Shown here piece after piece: positions 22,246 through 33,224 of a stretch of DNA of 64,000 nt. The notes under the pieces were generated by a model, which made no database searches, was not told where the DNA came from, and worked only from the letters and a program-made list of their open reading frames with translations. Origin of the DNA: Helianthus annuus (lineage: Eukaryota > Streptophyta > Magnoliopsida > Asterales > Asteraceae); contig NC_035443.2 in the NCBI RefSeq assembly GCF_002127325.2, positions 27,185,838 to 27,249,837 of the forward strand. Reading direction: 5' to 3'. The position numbers were made by a program, and so were the translations under genes. The first letter of the stretch is position 1, and each line of letters opens with the position of its first letter.

Positions 22246-22936
22246 TTGGGATGTAAATGAACTGAACGAATAAAAACAAGACATTGTTCGTGTTCGTTCA
22301 ATAAGAATTGAATATGTTCATGAACGGTTCACAGACGTTTTCCGAACGAAATTTCCTATTCGTGATTATTCATTAAGGAAATAAATATGTTTAGAAACAC
22401 TAACCGAACGTAGACGAACACAAACAAATGTTCATGAACATTAATGAACACAAACAAACGTTATATATTTATTTAAAATAGAATCTATATTTTTCATTAG
22501 AAAGATTACGAAAAAATCCAATAAAGTAAATTAAAAATTGATATAACTAACATAAAAAGTAAGAAGTTTGTTAAGCTTTAACACAAACTGGAACGGGAAT
22601 GATTAAATGAGAGATGTTGGTGGAGACGAATAATATAACTCGATCGGGTTTTGAATTTTAAAAACTAAAGCTAATAAAATAAAAATATAACATAAAAAGC
22701 CTTTAAACGGACAAACACAAACGAACATAAACGAGCGAACATAAATAAACACATTAAGAACGTTCACGAACATAAACGATAGAACGCAATCTCTGTTCAT
22801 GTTCGTCTGTTTAACTTATTGAACAACATTTATGTTCGTGTTTTTTTTTCATTTACTAAACATAAATGATATTCCCGCCGAACAGTTTACGAACTGTTCG
22901 CTTAACATTTGATTTGTTTACAACCCTAGTTAAATA
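22238..22936. mobile_element. hAT-like MITE (copy 1)
   Basis: An element of about 683 bp (22,246-22,928) with imperfect terminal repeats TTGGGATGTAAA…/…TTTACAACCCTA and a near-perfect 8-bp TSD (GTAAAATA/GTTAAATA). The interior is packed with GTTCGTTCA/GAACGAACA and TGTTCATGAACA palindromes, like hAT subterminal motifs. No transposase is present. Confidence 0.65.
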
Positions 22937-22977
22937 GATAAAAAAAATGCAATTTACTCTATTTTATTTTATACTAA

Positions 22978-23379
22978 ATAAGTTTAGAGTTAAATGCCAT
23001 TTTGTTCCCTGTGGTTTGGGTTATTTTGCCAGTTTAATCTAAATATTTCATTTTTCTCCTGTGGATCTAAAAATGTTCCACCATTGCCATTTTAGTCCAT
23101 TGGTTAACTTAATCCATTTTTTCTGGTAATGAGAAGGGCAATTCCGTCATTTTATACGACCGTATTGTACGTCTTTCTAGTATAATTACATATAAAATGA
23201 CCGAATTACTCATCTCGTTAACAGAAAAAATTAGATGAAGTTAACATAATGGACTAAAATGGCAACGGTAAAACATTTTTGGACCTGCAGGAGAAAAATA
23301 AACCTTTTAGACTAAATTGTTAAAATGGCCCAAACTACAAGAACTAAGGGACTAAAATGACATTTAACTCATAAGTTTA
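22978..23379. mobile_element. Foldback Mutator-like MITE (copy 1)
   Basis: Spans 22,987-23,370, a 384-bp element whose two halves are long inverted repeats (GAGTTAAATGCCATTTTG… / …AAAATGACATTTAACTC). It is flanked by a perfect 9-bp TSD ATAAGTTTA, the length typical of Mutator-like elements. It is non-coding. Confidence 0.82.
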
Positions 23380-23978
23380 AATAATAAAAAAAACTATCCG
23401 TTAGACCAAAGGGTATGGGGCTCGGCACCGGGCCGTCCCCCCCCCCCCCTTTTTGGTCCGTCGCACACCGCCCCACATGGGGCCGTCTCGTCACTTCCGT
23501 CGGAAATGAGACGCCGGAGACGAGCCAAGAGGTGGGCCCCCTTTAGTTCTTCTCTCTCTCTCCTTGAATATATACCCACAGTGGGTAGTCCCCCACACCC
23601 TTGGGTAGTCCCCAAGAGGATGCTCCTCCTCCCGTGATGATGTGTGATGATGTGGCGCCCACGTGACGGGTAGTCTTCAAAAAGACTATCCTCCTCATAT
23701 CCAATGTTCTTTTGTGGCAAGGTTGATGACTCAGTCACTTCCACTAGCATTTTTTTTCAATATTATATGACTTTTTAATCAAATACAACTAGAAAACACA
23801 CTTTTCTTTTCAACCACGCAAGTGTTGACTATTGAATGAGAAAGACAAAACAATATCACATCAATTGAAATTTTCAAAGGAAAGAAATTACATAGCAATT
23901 GCTGCTCTCCAGGACCACATTCTAGGAATCAGATGTTACTTATTTAACATTGTGAAAGGCTGGCTCACTGATACGTTA
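23380..23978. promoter_or_regulatory. Upstream region of receptor-kinase exon 1 (copy 1)
   Basis: Starts with a GC-rich block (13-C run at 23,437-23,449; 14 Cs in copy 2), then repeated GGGTAGTC strings and a TATA-like AATATATA at 23,567-23,574. The GC-rich part could be another MITE, but no ends were found. A 118-codon minus frame here is low-complexity and probably not a gene. Confidence 0.3.
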
Positions 23979-24485
23979 ATGGAGGAAAGAAGAATGACCA
24001 ACACCATGTTGATCTTTGTCTTCCTTGTTGTACTATATGCGTCAATACCTCGTACCCATGCTGCAGACACCATATCTACAAACCAAATCCTTAGATATAA
24101 CGAAACCATCACTTCGCCACAAGAAACCTTCGAACTTGGTTTCTTTAGCCCCCCTAACTCCAAAAACCACTATGTTGGAATTTGGTACAAAAAAATATCG
24201 ACCGGAACCGTTGTGTGGGTAGCCAACCGCAACACACCACTTACACATACCTCGGTCGAGCTAACTCTCACCCTCCACGGAGTTTTAGTTATCCGGGAAG
24301 CCACCACGGGTAATGTTATATGGTCGTCAGCGATCTCATCAACGAAGTCAGTGTGTAATCCGATTGGTCAGCTTCTAGATACGGGCAACTTTGTAATTTA
24401 CAATGAAGGTGACAAAACCATGTTGGTTCAGTTCTGTTTGTGCATGAAGGAAAACAATACAAATCATACCTGTCACAGCAGATAG
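23979..24485 (+). pseudogene. Truncated receptor-kinase exon 1 (copy 1)
   Basis: Encodes a signal peptide (MTNTMLIFVFLVVLYA…) and most of the bulb-type lectin domain (QETFELGFFSPPNSKNHYVG, VVWVANRNTPL, …GQLLDTGNFVIYN), then runs into the LTR of copia C at 24,421 and stops at 24,485 after about 22 LTR-encoded residues. If expressed, the product would be a small secreted lectin-like protein. A longer in-frame start exists at 23,832, but the ATGs at 23,979 or 23,994 put a proper signal peptide first. It differs from copy 2 by C versus F in …KSVxNPIG. The rest of the gene is absent from this copy. Confidence 0.8.
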
Positions 24486-25511
24486 GGCAGAGGAGAATCC
24501 AGTGAGGGAGTTCGACATGCCTGTCATCTTGATCCGGTTCCTCCTTAGGGTGCTGACTGATGATGGGGACTTAGAAACCGAAAAGGGTATCGGTTATGGA
24601 GAGGAGGTTTCGTGATGATGTTATGGCTAATGGGGTGTGTGAATTGTGTAACTGAGTAACCCTTAAACCTCCACAGAACTCTCCTTATATAAGCACCCAG
24701 GAGGAAACCTAATTAGTTACTAAGGGTAATATGGTCCATCAACAATTACCAACTAATTAAATAATAGGTTCTAATATATTTTGATCTCTATAATGTAAAT
24801 GATTAAGATGGCTATAGATTAAATATTAAACATAATATATTTAATCTTACATTCTCCCACTTAGCCGAGTAATCATTTACTATGAGTATTAGCTAAGCCT
24901 GATCAGGAGTTAACACTCATTTTAGCCTTAAACAAGTACTATAGCAGAAAAATACAGCCGTTGAATCATTATGCGACTCAGGACCCCCATTAATCATACT
25001 ATAGCCTTAATTTAAAACCTAGTCGTTATGATCAAAATACGCGTAAGCCCTTTGTTTGATTTGTAACTTTTATTTGTCTATATGCCATTATACCGGTTGA
25101 ACATATTCTAATAGACATACAAAATCAAACTTGAGGAAATTTCATTAAACATAAAACATAAGCTAGTACAATATGCTCAAATAAGGTCTTTACATAATCC
25201 CATATTCCGAACATGTTCTTCATAAACCTTAGGAGGGAGACCTTTAGTCATCGGATCCGCAAGCATATCCTTAGTACTAATATACTCGATACAAAGATTA
25301 TTTTCCTCAACACGTTCACGTACAAATAGATATTTCGTATCGAGATATAAACCAGCTCCAGTCGAACTGTTACTGTTCGAGAAACTAACGGCAGCTGAAT
25401 TATCACAGTAAAGCTTCAATGGTCTAGAAATGGAATTAACGATTTTGAGTCCAGTGACCAGGTTTCTAATCAACATTCCATGACAGGTTGCGTTATAGAC
25501 AGCAATGTATT
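24416..25511 (-). mobile_element. Copia C fragment (copy 1): LTR and 3' end of pol
   Basis: Contains the 431-bp LTR 24,421-24,851 with TSD AACCA on its left (24,416-24,420), the polypurine tract, and the last 99 or so codons of pol (25,476-25,177; …[18 protein letters not shown]…). The element stops at 25,511 at the duplication junction. Upstream of the junction it is collinear with 38,852-39,947. Confidence 0.9.
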
Positions 25512-25518
25512 ATGCATT
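25505..25518. other. Duplication junction, copia C / LTR B
   Basis: The sequence ATGTATT|ATGCATTATG joins copia C (matching 39,941-39,947) to LTR B (matching 17,443 and 32,869 onward). The flanking bases share only TT, so this is a microhomology or end-joining junction rather than recombination between repeats, unless it is an assembly join. Confidence 0.8.
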
Positions 25519-25862
25519 ATGTTATGAACTTACTTTCTGTGAACTCGCTCAACTAGTTTGTTGATTATTTGCTGCATGCCTTGCAGGACCTTAGGTACTT
25601 TATGGAGCTTGCACAGGGAGGAGCAGGTCGTTGTGGGATTTGGATTCATGAACGTTAATTCGAACTTATAAATATTTTGAGATTACATACTATGCTTCCG
25701 CTACTTAAACGATGTTGGTTTTGAAACATCAATCATGTCATGGTGATTTACGTTAATTACCTTTGTATTAAATGCTATGTTTGATATGATTGATGGCTTG
25801 ATCCTGGTCATGTCACTCTCCCAAGCGGTGGTACTCCGCGGGTGGATTTTGGGGGTGTGACA
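25512..25862 (+). repeat. 5' LTR tail of gypsy B
   Basis: Matches the last 351 bp of both other B LTRs; one difference seen (CACTCTCCC here, CACGCTCCC in the others, near 25,816). Confidence 0.92.
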
Positions 25863-25865
25863 GAT

Positions 25866-25880
25866 TGGTATCAGAGCCAT
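25866..25880 (+). other. Primer-binding site of gypsy B
   Basis: TGGTATCAGAGCCAT, complementary to the 3' end of initiator tRNA-Met, three bases after the LTR end. Confidence 0.9.
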
Positions 25881-26176
25881 TGGTTATAGAGAACTTGGTT
25901 TTAATAGGGGAAAACGTTTTTATTAAAACCGGACTATAACCGGTACAGTGCTCTCAACGATCCACAACGACGCTTCGCTCCACGTGCAAGACTCGACATC
26001 CTAGGTAATAAGGTTTATGTTTATTGCCTGTTTGCTAGAACTGCTTATAACTTTGCTCGCATTACGCTTAGATATACATGATACTATAGCATGAGAATCC
26101 CTACGTGCTTACGCTTTTCTGTCATCGCCCTACTCGCGAACCATTCTTACGTATGCTACTTGTTACAATGAAGATC

Positions 26177-29100
26177 ATGTCTGGACGAATCAACATGACA
26201 CAAGCCCAGCTAGAGGCTCTCGTTCAAGCTCAAGTTGCTGCGGCAGTTGCAGCAGCTCAAGCAGGTAGTATATCCTGCAGTATAGGCACACACTAGGATC
26301 TTTAGATCCTACATTAACTCTCGTATTTAACCTCGTCCTATTCGTACACAATAGGTCAACACGCGCAGCAGCCTGTCTGCACTTTCAAGAACTTCATGGA
26401 CTGTCGTCCAAATTCTTTCAGCGGCACAGAGGGGGCAGTGGGACTCCTCCATTGGTTTGAAAAGTTAGAATCAGTATTCGAAATGTGCGAGTGCCCTGAG
26501 GCTCGCAAGGTCAAGTTTGCTACTGGCACTTTGGAAGGAATAGCGTTAACTTGGTGGAACGCCCAAGTTCAGATCTTAGGGTTGGCAGCTGCTAACGCCA
26601 CCCCGTGGAACGATTTTAAGGAACTCATCAAGCGTGAGTATTGCACGCGTGAAGATATTCACAAGCTGGAAGACGAGCTGTATAACTTGAAAATGGTTGG
26701 ATCGGAAATCGAAGCGTATACCAAACGGTCGAATGAGCTGGCCGTTCTGTGTCCTACTATGGTGGACCCTCCATACAAGCGCATTGAGTTGTATCTCAAG
26801 GGATTGGCGCCAGAAATTCAGAGCCACGTGACGTCGGCTAACCTCGAAAACATCCAGGAAATCCAGCGCCTTGCTCATCGCATCACCGATCAGGCAGTGG
26901 ATCAGAATAAACTGCCCAAGCGTGTTAATGCTACTGCTAATGTCACCACCTCAGTTACTCCTGCTATGTCTGGTGACAGTAAGAGAAAGTGGGAAGGAGA
27001 TTCTAGTAAAGGCTCAGCGACTGTTCAGCCACAAGCTCAGCAGCAGAAGATTGACCACTATCAGAGTCCCAGTCAGCAATCCTCTGGTGGTCACAGGCAG
27101 AGGAGATATCAGGGAAGTCAACCTAAGTGTTACAATTGCCACAGACATCACAATGGCCCATGTAACAAGGGTCGTTGTCAAAGGTGTCTTAAAATGGGTC
27201 ACGAGGCCAAAGACTGTAGGAGTCCACGGCCTGCGAATCAGAATCAGCAGCCTCAGCAACCCGCTCCACAGAACCAGCAGCAGCAACAGCAGCCACAGCG
27301 TGGAAACCGGGGATGTTTCCAGTGTGGGGCTGAAGGTCACTTCAAACGTGATTGCCCTCAGTTGAACCAGAACCGCAACAACAAAAATCAGGGCAACGGA
27401 AACAACAACGGTGAAAACAACAACAATAATGGCAACGAAGCTAGGGGACGCGCTTTTGTGCTAGGTCGAGGCGACGCAGTGAACGATCCCAACGTTGTTA
27501 TGGGTAAGTTTCTCCTCGACAATATTTACGTTACTGTTTTGTTTGATTCGGGTGCGGATACAAGCTATATGTCTGTGAAAATGTGTCAACTGCTAAAACG
27601 TGCACCAACACTTTTACCCACCAAACATGTAGTAGAGTTAGCTAACGGTAAAAGTCTAGAAGCCACGCACATAGTTCAGGGTTGTAATCTTATCTTAGCT
27701 GGTCAAGCCTTCTCTATTGATCTCATTCCCATAGTTTTGGGTAGTTTCGACGTTGTGATTGGGATGGATTGGTTGTCCCAACACCAGGCAGAAATCTTAT
27801 GCAGCGAGAAGGTTATTCGCATTCCTCGTTCTGGTCAAGAACCTCTCGAAGTTCAAGGTGACAAGAGTGGTGCAGTGGTCGGCATCATCTCTTTCTTGAA
27901 GGCTCAAAAATGCTTACGTAAGGGTCACACAGCCATTCTGGCTCTTGTTACAGATGCATCGGCGAAAGAAAAGAGACTGGAGGATATACCAGTCGTACGT
28001 GATTACCCTCAGGTGTTTCCTGAAGACTTACCTGGCTTACCGCCCCACCGTCAGGTCGAATTTCAGATCGAGCTCGCTCCAGGAGCAGCACCCATAGCTC
28101 GCGCACCATATCGTCTAGCTCCATCGGAATTGGAGGAATTGTCAAAGCAACTGCAGGAACTCTTGGAAAAGGGTTTCATTCGTCCAAGCTCTTCGCCTTG
28201 GGGAGCTCCAGTACTTTTCGTGAAAAAGAAAGACGGTACGTTCAGGATGTGCATCGACTACCGTGAACTCAACAAGGTGACGGTGAAGAACCGTTATCCT
28301 CTTCCGCGCATCGACGACTTATTCGACCAGTTGCAAGGGTCGTGTTACTATTCGAAGATAGACTTGAGGTCAGGGTATCATCAGCTGAGAGTCCGGGATG
28401 AGGACATCTCCAAGACAGCCTTCAGAACTCGTTACGGTCACTACGAGTTTCTCGTCATGCCATTCGGGTTAACGAACGCGCCTGCTGTATTTATGGACCT
28501 TATGAACAGGGTATGCAAACCCTACCTTGACAAGTTCGTCATAGTATTCATCGACGACATTCTGATTTACTCCAAGAGTCAGGAGGAACACGAGCAGCAT
28601 CTTCGTCTTATTTTGGAACTCCTTCGGAAGGAGCAGTTGTACGCCAAGCTTTCTAAATGCGACTTCTGGCTTCGTGAAGTCCACTTCTTAGGCCATGTAG
28701 TGAACAGGGATGGGATCCATGTCGATCCATCCAAGGTAGATTCGATCAGAAACTGGCCTGCACCGCGTACACCGACAGAAATACGCCAATTCTTGGGTTT
28801 GGCAGGTTACTACCGACGGTTTATTAGAGACTTTTCGAAGATTGCTCAGCCGCTTACGCTACTGACACAGAAGGGTGTTACCTATCGCTGGGGAGAGCCC
28901 CAGGAGACTGCTTTTCAGCACCTAAAGGATAGACTTTGCAGTGCACCTATCCTCTCTTTGCCAGAGGGCACAGATGACTTCGTGGTTTATTGTGATGCAT
29001 CCATTCGGGGACTGGGATGTGTGTTAATGCAGCGCGACAAGGTTATCGCTTACGCCTCTCGTCAACTCAAGGTTCATGAACGGAACTACACGACGCACGA

Positions 29101-30904
29101 TTTAGAGCTGGGAGCTGTTGTTTTCGCGCTTAAGATATGGCGACACTACCTGTACGGTACCAGGTGCACGATTTACACCGATCACAGGAGTCTCGAGCAT
29201 ATCCTTAAGCAGAATGATTTGAATATGCGTCAACGACGATGGGTCGAGTTACTTAATGACTACGAATGCGCCATCAAGTATCATCCAGGCAAAGCCAATG
29301 TTGTGGCTGACGCCCTTAGTCGAAAGGACACTTTACCACGGCGCGTGCGAGCGCTACAGCTTACGATTCAGTCTAGCCTTCCTACTCGGATACGAAATGC
29401 TCAGGTAGAAGCACGGAAGCCTGAAAACGTCAAGGCTGAAGCCTTACGCGGCTCACGACAACAAATGGAACAGAAGGCAGACGGCGCCTACTATGTAACG
29501 GGGCGTATTTGGGTCCCACTTTATGGCGGTCTACGCGAACTTGTGATGGATGAAGCTCACAAGTCTCGCTACTCAGTACATCCAGGGTCGGATAAAATGT
29601 ACCACGACATCAGCACTACTTATTGGTGGCCTAGTATGAAGGCCCACATCGCTACGTACGTTGGAAAATGCTTGACCTGTGCGAGAGTCAAGGTTGAATA
29701 TCAGAAACCAGCTGGCCTACTTCAGCAGCCTAAGATACCACAGTGGAAATGGGAAGAAATTTCCATGGATTTTGTTACGGGCTTACCCAGATCCCAGCGG
29801 GGAAATGATACGATATGGGTGATCGTGGATCGACTCACTAAGTCTGCACACTTCCTACCTATAAAGGAAACGGATAAGTTCTCCACTCTCGCAGACGTCT
29901 ATCTTAAAGAAATTGTTTCGAGGCACGGGGTGCCCACCTCCATCATTTCGGATCGCGATGCACGATTCACGTCAGAACTGTGGCAAGCAATGCATAAATC
30001 TTTCGGCTCACGACTAGACATGAGCACAGCATATCACCCTCAGACGGATGGGCAGTCTGAGCGAACGATTCAAACTCTTGAAGACATGCTTAGGGCATGC
30101 GTTATAGACTTCGGCAACGGCTGGGAAAAGCACCTCCCTTTAGTGGAGTTCTCATACAATAACAGTTATCACACCAGCATTCAAGCCGCTCCATTCGAGG
30201 CATTGTACGGGCGTAAATGCCGGTCACCCCTCTGCTGGGCAGAGGTGGGGGATAGTCAAATCACGGGTCCAGAGATTGTAGTGGATGCCACAGAAAAGAT
30301 TGCACAAATACGACAACGCATGGCGGCAGCACGCGACCGTCAGAAAGCCTACGCGGACAAGCGTAGAAAGCCATTGGAATTTGAGGTCGGGGACCGGGTT
30401 TTATTGAAAGTCTCACCCTGGAAGGGTGTGGTTCGTTTTGGCAAACGGGGCAAACTAAATCCGCGGTACATCGGACCATTCGAAATCATAGAAAAGATTG
30501 GCAAGGTAGCCTACAAGTTGAACCTACCAGCTGAACTCGGGGCAGTTCACAACGTCTTTCATGTATCGAACCTAAAGAAGTGCCTATCCGATGAAAACCT
30601 CATCATTCCTTTTAAGGAACTCACTATCGACGAGCGGTTGCAGTTCGTCGAGGAACCAGTGGAAATCACGGACCGGGATGTGAAGGTCCTCAAACACAAG
30701 AGAATCCCTCTTGTCCGAGTTCGTTGGAACTCCAAACGTGGCCCAGAGTACACCTGGGAACGCGAAGACAGGATGACAGAAAAGTACCCCCAGTTATTCG
30801 AAACCAATGCTACCACTACTGAGGCTGAAGCTACTACTTCGGAATTTCGGGACGAACTTCCAGATCAACGGGGGGAGGATGTGACACCCCAGGAAAATCA
30901 GTGA
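26177..30904 (+). CDS. Gypsy B gag-pol polyprotein (candidate spliced CDS)
   Basis: The main frame runs 26,396-30,904 (1502 aa). Joining 26,177-26,264 to 26,355-30,904 across a GT-AG gap adds 43 residues (start [15 protein letters not shown]) in frame, giving about 1545 aa. Numbered from 26,396: gag to about 240; zinc knuckle CYNCHRHH…C near 245-274 and [14 protein letters not shown] near 307-320; protease FDSGADTSY near 382; reverse transcriptase from about 600 with catalytic FIDD near 718-721; RNase H YCDAS near 864; integrase [10 protein letters not shown] near 1061, with core acidic residues in DFVTGLP (1125), SDRDARF (1185) and [10 protein letters not shown] (1221); and a C-terminal [15 protein letters not shown] near 1430, the chromodomain-like tail of chromoviruses. 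It makes virus-like particles, cDNA and integrates. All catalytic motifs look intact. Confidence 0.92.
26265..26354 (+). other. Candidate intron in gag of gypsy B
   Basis: A 90-bp segment GTAGTATATC…CACAATAG with GT-AG ends and branch-like TTTAAC/ATTAACT near its 3' part. Unspliced, gag stops after about 40 codons (26,296). Spliced, the frame runs from MSGRINMTQ… into …[15 protein letters not shown], the usual continuous gag start of this family. Whether it is spliced is inference. Confidence 0.55.
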
Positions 30905-30968
30905 ACAGTACAGTTTACCTAGCTTCCTCAGTGAGTGCATACCAAATTTCGGGACGAAATTTCCAATT

Positions 30969-30980
30969 AGTTGGGGATAA
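30969..30980 (+). other. Polypurine tract of gypsy B
   Basis: AGTTGGGGATAA-type purine-rich run immediately before the 3' LTR start TGTGACAACT at 30,981. It is the plus-strand primer for reverse transcription. Confidence 0.7.
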
Positions 30981-33219
30981 TGTGACAACTCGAACTTTAG
31001 ACTTGCTCTGTGTAACGATACGTGTTTATGTGAACCTTATTGATTGAATGAATGTTACGGTTAAATGTTTAAATGTTGCATTATTGGACCACAACACTAC
31101 ACCCGATCCATAAATCAATTGGGCTTTACTATTGTTTACAAACCCACTCGGTCCATGTAAGGGACTCGAGATCACAAGCCGGCCCAAGTGAGGTTTCGGC
31201 CCACCCTCACCTCACACGTATATGTACATACACATATCCTAGGGTTTTAGTTTTTACAACCTTTGCAACCAAAAAGAACTCACACACACAAACTCTCTCT
31301 CCCGCTCGTTGCTTGGAACCCGACGGCAAGAGCCTCCACAATTCGGATCACCCTCTTTTCTTCTCTAACTCGGTTAGTACTTGTCATGTTTGAAATTGTT
31401 TGTGTGTATGTTGATTGTGTTCTTGTGAATCGACTTCTGTAAATGGTGATCATGATTACATACGTAATAGGTTGCATGAGTGATTTGTTATTCGATCCGT
31501 ATTGATGTTTGTAATCGGCTGTGATGATTCTATTTGCACATGTGTGTTAAGTGGCATGTTAGTATGTTGATACGGTTCATAAGTTAATGATGTTCATGGG
31601 CTGATTACTGATTGGATTGCCGAGAATATGTTGTTAATCGCTAGGATGCATGATAGTTAAGGATTCGGTATAAGGCTTGTGTGGTATTCCGATTGCATGT
31701 GGTTTGAATGAATTGTTACTGTTCTTAATAATATGAAATTGCTATGAACATGATCTATTGTTGATATGAAACTGTTGACAATTTCTGTGATTGATCTGAT
31801 TTCGAAACTGCCTTAGATGTTTGCTAGAATCACGGATAAGTCAATGCAGGAATTATGGAAATCAGTTACACACACGGTTGCGACTCAGATTGCGAGTCGA
31901 AACCTCACCGTCTCGACTCGAGACCACAAACAGCACAAGCCGAGACCATGGTTGCGAGTCCCGTTGCGACTCGTAACCGGACCATGACGAACCGAGATCA
32001 CCATTGCGACTCGTAACCAGCTGTTGCGACTCGTAATCTCCGGTTGCGACTCGAGATCCCCGTTGCGACTCGAGACTAGCTACTCGTACACTGATTTGGG
32101 CCAACCTTGTCACGGGCCCAATTCGATTGACTGCTAATTGGACTGCTCATCTGTTTGGGCCGATTACTTGGACTCGTTACATGATTTGAACTGCTGATAC
32201 ATTTATGTGATTTGCCATGATCATACTCGATACCATACGTGATACAAACGTGCTATATACGAACCTGACTTGCATAATAACCATGATAGGACGTGGTTGA
32301 CCATTTACTTGCTACCTGTACTCTTTTGTGTATCTGCCGAGCAAACCAAGGTGAGTTCACACAGCCAAGGCATGGGATTCCCGGGTTGGGAATTGGGTTG
32401 GATATGTTATTGTTAAAAGAGTTACTCGTACTTACGCATTCTCTAGACTATAGACCATCGTCCTCAGGTTAGTCAGGACACGTTACGTAAAGCCTACGTA
32501 ACCCAGTTTATTTGCCATTTGTCTCCCGGGTCGGGAGGACACGTTACGTAAAGCCTACGTAACCCAATACCATTCTCTGGCTTCCAGGTCGGAAGGCCAC
32601 GCTGCGTAAAGCCTACGTAGCCCCCACGCGTACCACTGTCCTCGGGGAAGGGCACGTCACGTAAAGCCTACGTGACCCTGTACGTTTTCCTGTTCTCGGT
32701 AAAGAAGAACACATGGTCGGAAGTTAGTCTAGTAAGTACCGTTAATGAGAAGCCCTCATTAGCCAGGTTAAACATGGGAAGCCCCCCCACCAGTATTATG
32801 AACACAAGGTTTGGGAAGCCCCCACCTTTAATACCCACTAGTATGGGAAGCCCCCACTAGCTACACTTATGCATTATGTTATGAACTTACTTTCTGTGAA
32901 CTCGCTCAACTAGTTTGTTGATTATTTGCTGCATGCCTTGCAGGACCTTAGGTACTTTATGGAGCTTGCACAGGGAGGAGCAGGTCGTTGTGGGATTTGG
33001 ATTCATGAACGTTAATTCGAACTTATAAATATTTTGAGATTACATACTATGCTTCCGCTACTTAAACGATGTTGGTTTTGAAACATCAATCATGTCATGG
33101 TGATTTACGTTAATTACCTTTGTATTAAATGCTATGTTTGATATGATTGATGGCTTGATCCTGGTCATGTCACGCTCCCAAGCGGTGGTACTCCGCGGGT
33201 GGATTTTGGGGGTGTGACA
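30981..33219 (+). repeat. 3' LTR of gypsy B
   Basis: 2239 bp, TGTGACAACTCG…GGTGTGACA, followed by TSD GCATG. Nearly identical to the solo LTR at 15,554-17,793; differences seen include TTCGATCC for TTTGATCC, one missing G near 31,640 and CCAACCTT for CCTACCTT. It carries the TTGCGACTCG array (31,874-32,087) and the AAGCC hairpin array (32,460-32,861). Confidence 0.93.
32460..32861 (+). promoter_or_regulatory. AAGCC-loop hairpin array, 3' LTR copy
   Basis: The second copy of the array at 17,034-17,435, with the same stems and loops. Because the copies are near-identical it adds no independent covariation; the evidence is the variation between units within one array. Confidence 0.7.
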
Positions 33220-33224
33220 GCATG

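Larger units (their letters stand above)
15554..25511. repeat. Large duplication, copy 1 (truncated at right)
   Basis: This block matches 30,981-39,947 with only scattered single-base differences and one 990-bp CACTA insertion. It contains an LTR of gypsy B, the outer part of gypsy A's LTR, the right part of copia E, the hAT-like and Mutator-like MITEs, receptor-kinase exon 1 (5' part) and the first 1091 bp of copia C. It stops inside copia C at 25,511, where an LTR tail of gypsy B follows. Confidence 0.9.
25512..33224 (+). mobile_element. Gypsy B, nearly complete Ty3/gypsy retrotransposon
   Basis: A plus-strand element: truncated 5' LTR tail (25,512-25,862), primer-binding site, gag-pol (26,177-30,904), polypurine tract, complete 3' LTR (30,981-33,219) and the right-hand TSD GCATG (33,220-33,224). 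Only the outer 1.9 kb of the 5' LTR is missing, removed at the duplication junction. The open reading frame is unbroken over 1502 codons, which means recent activity. The lack of a full 5' LTR promoter probably prevents autonomous transcription now. Confidence 0.92.

Noticed and set aside
23394..23750. 118-codon minus-strand frame upstream of receptor-kinase copy 1, also in copy 2
   Set aside because: Low complexity, includes the C-run (whose length differs between copies) and changes its C terminus between duplicates; no family.
25866..25880. TGGTATCAGAGCC strings considered as tRNA genes
   Set aside because: They are retrotransposon primer-binding sites next to LTRs; no tRNA cloverleaf surrounds any of them.
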